Notes under the pieces: generated by a model
What the model was told of the DNA's origin: nothing
Databases searched by the model: none
Seen by the model: the letters and a program-made list of their open reading frames with translations, nothing else
Part shown: positions 14,901 through 17,173 of the stretch, in pieces
How positions within the stretch are numbered: the first letter of the stretch is position 1
How the letters are laid out: each line of letters opens with the position of its first letter
Made by a program: the position numbers and the translations under genes
Source: Candidatus Omnitrophota bacterium
Lineage (GTDB): Bacteria > Omnitrophota > Gorgyraeia > Duberdicusellales > 4484-171
Direction of reading: 5' to 3'
DNA: 17,173 bases
Assembly (NCBI GenBank): GCA_028710385.1
Contig: JAQTUC010000014.1
Span: 1-17,173 of the forward strand

Positions 14901-15148
14901 GTAAGCGTTACTTCAGCATAGTTTAAGGGCGGGTGGTTATCGGTTCCGTTAAAAATGATATCTTCCATTTTGGAACCGCGTAAAGACTTCGGGCTCTGCT
15001 CGCCAAGCGACCATTTTAAAGAGTCCAATACGTTTGATTTGCCGCAGCCGTTAGGCCCGACAATTACCGTAATGCCTGGCTCAAATTTTAGGGAAACTTT
15101 TTCCGGGAAGGATTTAAAACCGAAGATTTCTAACTCTTTTAAAAACAT
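11909..15148 (-). CDS. smc: Chromosome segregation/condensation ATPase SMC with shortened hinge
   Basis: SMC dimers with ScpAB organise and separate the chromosome. The N-terminal head has Walker A GPNGCGKSN (31-39), the Q-loop IEQGKIE (141-147) and FDEASGIVKYKESRRETLKKLEET. The C-terminal head has the signature LSGGEKA (967-973), Walker B with ICVLDEIDAPLDEANV (991-1006), and VTMQEKGVSK. Long coiled coils run from about 170 to 490 and 555 to 900. The oddity is the middle: only about 60 residues (roughly 492-555) break the coil, with KLTIVFDEEPKDIKKLIISL and YKAVIEAKVISL. A normal SMC hinge is well over 100 residues with conserved glycines. Total length 1079 against about 1150-1190 is consistent with that loss. 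There is no CxxC, so it is not Rad50. The C-terminal tail is Pro/Ala/Glu-rich. No Shine-Dalgarno is visible, but the start matches the family. etfA ends 35 bases upstream. Confidence 0.94.
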   Translation of the reverse strand: MFLKELEIFGFKSFPEKVSLKFEPGITVIVGPNGCGKSNVLDSLKWSLGEQSPKSLRGSKMEDIIFNGTDNHPPLNYAEVTLTFGNEDRYLPIEYKEVGITRRLYRSGESEYLINKNPVRLKDIEALFMGTGIGESTYSFIEQGKIELFLSYKPEDKRLIFDEASGIVKYKESRRETLKKLEETDENLLRLDDIISEVKRQIRYLERQVEKTRKFKECQEKLVEVEKKIAILKFKGLEDKINVILEELNSLKEKESLKDNELKENKTKWEELNLRLRDMRKELQEASSQVFSFSAQIETSLSYINVSKQRIIEVTERNSAIEQSKKSFDERIALQEGRIEEEKNKLISIEQEANSIIAEIEKIKTEKETLAAAIEEAKKKIEEEKIKELELESKGVNIRNSLIELQTQVASLTNRKKRLSLDKARIENLSSERKATLEKLSLELAELDKKLAGLRGEKENLVQKEQQLNLTRESLKTTIVEKEKKLVELNSYYDFLKDLRTKYDTFSASRKLTIVFDEEPKDIKKLIISLKDAQFSKDGNSYKAVIEAKVISLEEEELKEKMDAIKIEIETLAKELLDTENQKKQVGEQSVAQNLQVEEEEKRFQALFQENDALSRDYARFSEEFELVEKELEANKQELEAGETKQKELETELSSCEESLNISRNNLTGLHEIISNNSKRINEIDVYSAKHETHRQSLIREKENLNSKVLILCEEKENILKNLADMDKEKLDNIQKCGVFTAEIQKLEVSIAADKEKISGFSQKKEELEKEETGLLSKIEEDRKLLEASESNLEELRSEVYNKKLETQSLDYEKEKIKDYLKQVYAVEFNLEWLKEPIEEGSTIEKFNENKESLKKKLESLGEVNMVAIEEFDELKKREGFLDTQKNDLVTSKEELRKAIQKINKTSRELFLETFAKIETEFKNNFRFLFGGGRAELILLDQDDVLESGVEIEVQPPGKKNQNVALLSGGEKALTTIALIFAIFKVRPSPICVLDEIDAPLDEANVDRFNHILKQFSQNSQFIVITHNKKTMSRADILYGVTMQEKGVSKLVSVKFAGNGEPKPAPKDTPEAEQTQAPA

Positions 15149-15183
15149 GCTTTGTCAGCTTGCAGGCGCAAGAGTATTTTAAA

Positions 15184-16383
15184 TTACCTTTTTGTTTCTT
15201 TGAATTTTTTAATCAGCAAAGGAACCACGGTAAACAAATCACCGACAATTCCGTAATTAGCAACTTTAAAAATCGGCGCATCCGGGTCTTTATTTATCGC
15301 TACAATTACCTTTGACGACTGCATTCCAACCAGATGCTGAATCTGCCCGGAGATTCCGCAGGCTATGTAAATTTTTGGAGCGACAGTTCTGCCGGTTTGC
15401 CCTACCTGGTGCGAATAAGAAATCCAGCCGCTGTCAACTGTGGCGCGCGATGCCCCTACTGCCCCGCCTAAAGTTTGCGCGAGTTCCTCAATAAGCTTAA
15501 AATTCTTTGAATCCCCTATGCCGCGTCCGCCTGACACTATTATATCAGCATCCGCGAGATTTACTTTACTTATTTCTTCCTGTATGAATTCAATAAACTT
15601 AACTCTCGGGTCTATAAAAGAGTTATCTATAACTTCCTCTATGACTTCGCCTTTTCTTTTTACATCAAGAACCGCCTCCGCCATAACCTTATGCCTGACT
15701 GTTGACATTTGCGGCCTGTAATTCGGGCTTATAATCTGCGCCATAATGTTTCCGCCGAAAGCAGGACGGGTCTGAACCAGAAGGCGTTTTTCGCGGTCAA
15801 TATGAAGGCCGGTGCAATCCGCGGTTAAGCCTGTGTATATCGTAACTGCGATACGGGAAACCAGGGAACGTCCGGCAGTTGTTGCGCCGGCAAGGAAAAT
15901 TTCCGGTTTATATTTTTTTATTAAGTGGGAAATTACGTTTGCGTAGTTTTCGGAAATGAAGTTTTCAAGCTCAGGCTTATCAACAAGTATTACTTTATCC
16001 GCTCCCTTATGGATAAGGGTTTGCGCTTTTTCTTTTATGTTTTTGCCTAAAAATACAGCGACAACTTTTGAGTGAAGGTCAGCGGCAAGCTCCCTTGCTT
16101 TTCCCAAAAGCTCAAAAGAAACTCCGCTTATCTTTCCTCTCTCGCTTTCAACAAACACCCATACGTCTTTATAGGAAGAAAAATCAGCCTTTACAACCTG
16201 GGGCTTAAAAATTGTTATTGCCTGGAATTTGCAGGCGTCTTTGCACGCGCCGCAAAGGTTGCATTTAGCAAGGTCAATGACTGCTTTTTTATCTACAATT
16301 GTAATTGCCGAAAACGGGCAAACGCGCACGCACAACCCGCAGCCAACGCACTTTTCAACTATTACTTTTATTGGATCGCTCAT
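15184..16383 (-). CDS. etfA: Electron transfer flavoprotein alpha subunit with N-terminal 2x[4Fe-4S] ferredoxin domain
   Basis: The 399-residue protein fuses a ferredoxin to EtfA. Residues 11-23 (KCVGCGLCVRVCP) supply Cys12, 15, 18 and 22; residues 40-52 (KCNLCGACKDACK) supply Cys41, 44, 47 and 51, enough for two [4Fe-4S] clusters. The EtfA N-terminal domain follows (about 68-265). The FAD-binding C-terminal domain has VSGGRGIGDSKNFKLIEELA, GASRATVDSGW, HQVGQTGRTVAPKIYIACGISG and INKDPDAPIFKVANYGIVGD. With EtfB it forms a cytosolic flavin heterodimer. The ferredoxin extension is known from EtfA of anaerobes such as the caffeyl-CoA reductase system of Acetobacterium, and points to ferredoxin-linked, possibly bifurcating, electron transfer. 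The dehydrogenase partner is not in the window. The ATG has no clear ribosome site. etfB ends 87 bases upstream. Confidence 0.95.
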   Translation of the reverse strand: MSDPIKVIVEKCVGCGLCVRVCPFSAITIVDKKAVIDLAKCNLCGACKDACKFQAITIFKPQVVKADFSSYKDVWVFVESERGKISGVSFELLGKARELAADLHSKVVAVFLGKNIKEKAQTLIHKGADKVILVDKPELENFISENYANVISHLIKKYKPEIFLAGATTAGRSLVSRIAVTIYTGLTADCTGLHIDREKRLLVQTRPAFGGNIMAQIISPNYRPQMSTVRHKVMAEAVLDVKRKGEVIEEVIDNSFIDPRVKFIEFIQEEISKVNLADADIIVSGGRGIGDSKNFKLIEELAQTLGGAVGASRATVDSGWISYSHQVGQTGRTVAPKIYIACGISGQIQHLVGMQSSKVIVAINKDPDAPIFKVANYGIVGDLFTVVPLLIKKFKETKR

Positions 16384-16407
16384 AATTTGAACACTTATTG
16401 GTTACAC

Positions 16408-16461
16408 GTATCACGTAGCACGTCTTTTAGAACGTGATACTTGTTACGTGCGACGTGATAC
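16408..16461. repeat. Inverted and direct ACGTGATAC repeats in the etfB-etfA spacer
   Basis: GTATCACGTAGCACGT (16408-16423) and ACGTGCGACGTGATAC (16446-16461) are 16-base inverted arms with one mismatch and 22 bases between them. The right side also has a direct repeat, ACGTGATACTT, at 16432-16442 and 16453-16463. The words CACGTA, ACGTG and GATAC recur throughout. The stretch lies between two genes that are normally adjacent and cotranscribed. It has no T-run, so termination is unlikely. It is probably a dispersed low-complexity repeat that may fold in the mRNA. Confidence 0.7.
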
Positions 16462-16470
16462 TTATTAATT

Positions 16471-17173
16471 TTATATCAAATGCTTCTTTATTTCCCCAAC
16501 CAGTTTATCAACAATAATCTCGGGCTCTCCTTCAAAAATCATTCCTTTATCGCGTGGAGGCGGAGTAAATATTTTAACTACCTGGGTTGGTGAGCCCTTA
16601 AGCCCCAACTTTGTTTCTTCCAAACCCAAATCCTTATCTGTCCAGGTTGTTATAGCCTGGCTTTTTGCGCGCATTTTTCCTCTGAGTGATGGAAGCCGCG
16701 GAGTATTTATTTCCTTAACCACAGTCATAAGAAGAGGCATTGATACTTCAATAATTTCATATCCGTCTTCAAGCAGCCTTTCTAAGCGTATAACTTTCTT
16801 TTCCAAATCAATATTGTCTACTTTTCTAACATATGTTGCCTGGGGAAGATTTATGTGGGTTGCAATGCCGGGGCCGACCTGCGCGGTGTCGCCGTCGGAA
16901 GCCTGTTTGCCGCAGATAACTAAATCAAAATTTCCTATTTTTTCAATTGCTTTGGAAAGGACATAACTTGTGGCCCAGGTGTCTGAGCCTGCGAAAGCAC
17001 GGCTGGACAGTAAAATTGCCTGGTCAATTCCAAGCGATAAAGCTTCTCTTAATGCTGCTTCTGCCTGAGGAGGGCCCATTGTAATAACAATTGTTTCAGC
17101 GCCGAATTTTTCCTTAAGCTGCACTGCCTCTTCAATTGCATACATATCAAAGGGGTTAATTATTGAAGCAACC
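16471..17173 (-). CDS. etfB: Electron transfer flavoprotein beta subunit, 5' end beyond window
   Basis: EtfB forms the nucleotide-binding half of the ETF heterodimer. About 233 residues are visible. The frame stays open past the Met at 17145 to the window edge and reads VASIINPFDMYAIEEAVQL, the conserved INPFD...EEA segment that lies roughly 35-45 residues into family members. The true start is therefore outside, and the Met at 17145 should not be used. The conserved nucleotide-site motif CGKQASDGDTAQVGPGIA is present, as is RLLEDGYEIIEVSMPLLMTV and the LPSLRGKMRAK stretch. The C-terminus continues about 60 residues past it (EGEPEIIVDKLVGEIKKHLI at the end), the usual arm that embraces EtfA. 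Together with the ferredoxin-fused EtfA downstream, this suggests an anaerobic ETF that can use ferredoxin. Confidence 0.95.
   Translation of the reverse strand, partial: VASIINPFDMYAIEEAVQLKEKFGAETIVITMGPPQAEAALREALSLGIDQAILLSSRAFAGSDTWATSYVLSKAIEKIGNFDLVICGKQASDGDTAQVGPGIATHINLPQATYVRKVDNIDLEKKVIRLERLLEDGYEIIEVSMPLLMTVVKEINTPRLPSLRGKMRAKSQAITTWTDKDLGLEETKLGLKGSPTQVVKIFTPPPRDKGMIFEGEPEIIVDKLVGEIKKHLI

Noticed and set aside
11909..15148. Rad50-type ATPase
   Set aside because: There is no CxxC zinc hook at the coil apex, and the heads carry SMC-type motifs including VTMQEKGVSK.
16408..16463. Small CRISPR-like array
   Set aside because: The repeats are only 9-16 bases, partly inverted, without regular spacers of 25-40 bases and without cas genes.

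Overview
The window is a densely packed, moderately AT-rich bacterial segment in which every gene I can support lies on the minus strand, so transcription runs from position 17173 towards position 1. The organism cannot be named from the sequence. The set of an electron-transfer flavoprotein with a fused ferredoxin, a second-type elongation factor G, an SMC with a shortened hinge, a YchF-like protein without a P-loop, and spacers full of short word-like inverted repeats suggests an anaerobic, Gram-negative-type member of a little-cultivated lineage. Omnitrophota or Elusimicrobiota would fit, but that is a low-confidence inference.

Layout in transcription order. (1) 17173-15184: etfB (its 5' end lies beyond the window) and ferredoxin-fused etfA, separated by a spacer with ACGTGATAC-type inverted repeats. 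(2) 15148-11909: smc, then a spacer with a CATCCACC/GGTGGATG element. (3) 11746-9525: a GAF-GGDEF diguanylate cyclase and queA. (4) A 269-base spacer with a near-consensus sigma-70 promoter (TTGACT-N17-TATAAT) driving an EF-G-2-like factor (9255-7246). (5) A spacer with a long imperfect hairpin, then a tight run: YchF-like protein, purH, folC, mnmE, folE. (6) A secreted basic protein of four 26-residue repeats, a hairpin-rich spacer, then an ECF sigma factor overlapping by 4 bases the start of a zinc-finger anti-sigma factor that runs off the left edge.

How the genes fit together. purH, folC, mnmE and folE all make or use folates: FolE starts pterin synthesis, FolC makes and polyglutamylates folate, PurH consumes 10-formyl-THF and MnmE uses methylene-THF. 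MnmE and QueA both modify the tRNA wobble position, and FolE also starts the queuosine route that QueA continues. EF-G-2 and the YchF-like protein are both translation-factor relatives. EtfAB probably handles flavin-based electron transfer with ferredoxin. The sigma/anti-sigma pair next to an exported repeat protein looks like an envelope-response module, which is inference from context.

The most unusual items are: the YchF-like protein missing its nucleotide-binding domain; a 14-base repeat unit inserted in frame inside mnmE, sharing a 10-mer with an intergenic hairpin element; the SMC with an atypically short hinge; the 4 x 26-residue secreted protein; and several distinct families of spacer repeats. 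I found no tRNA, rRNA, CRISPR array, insertion sequence or convincing intrinsic terminator. No gene-free stretch exceeds 300 bases.
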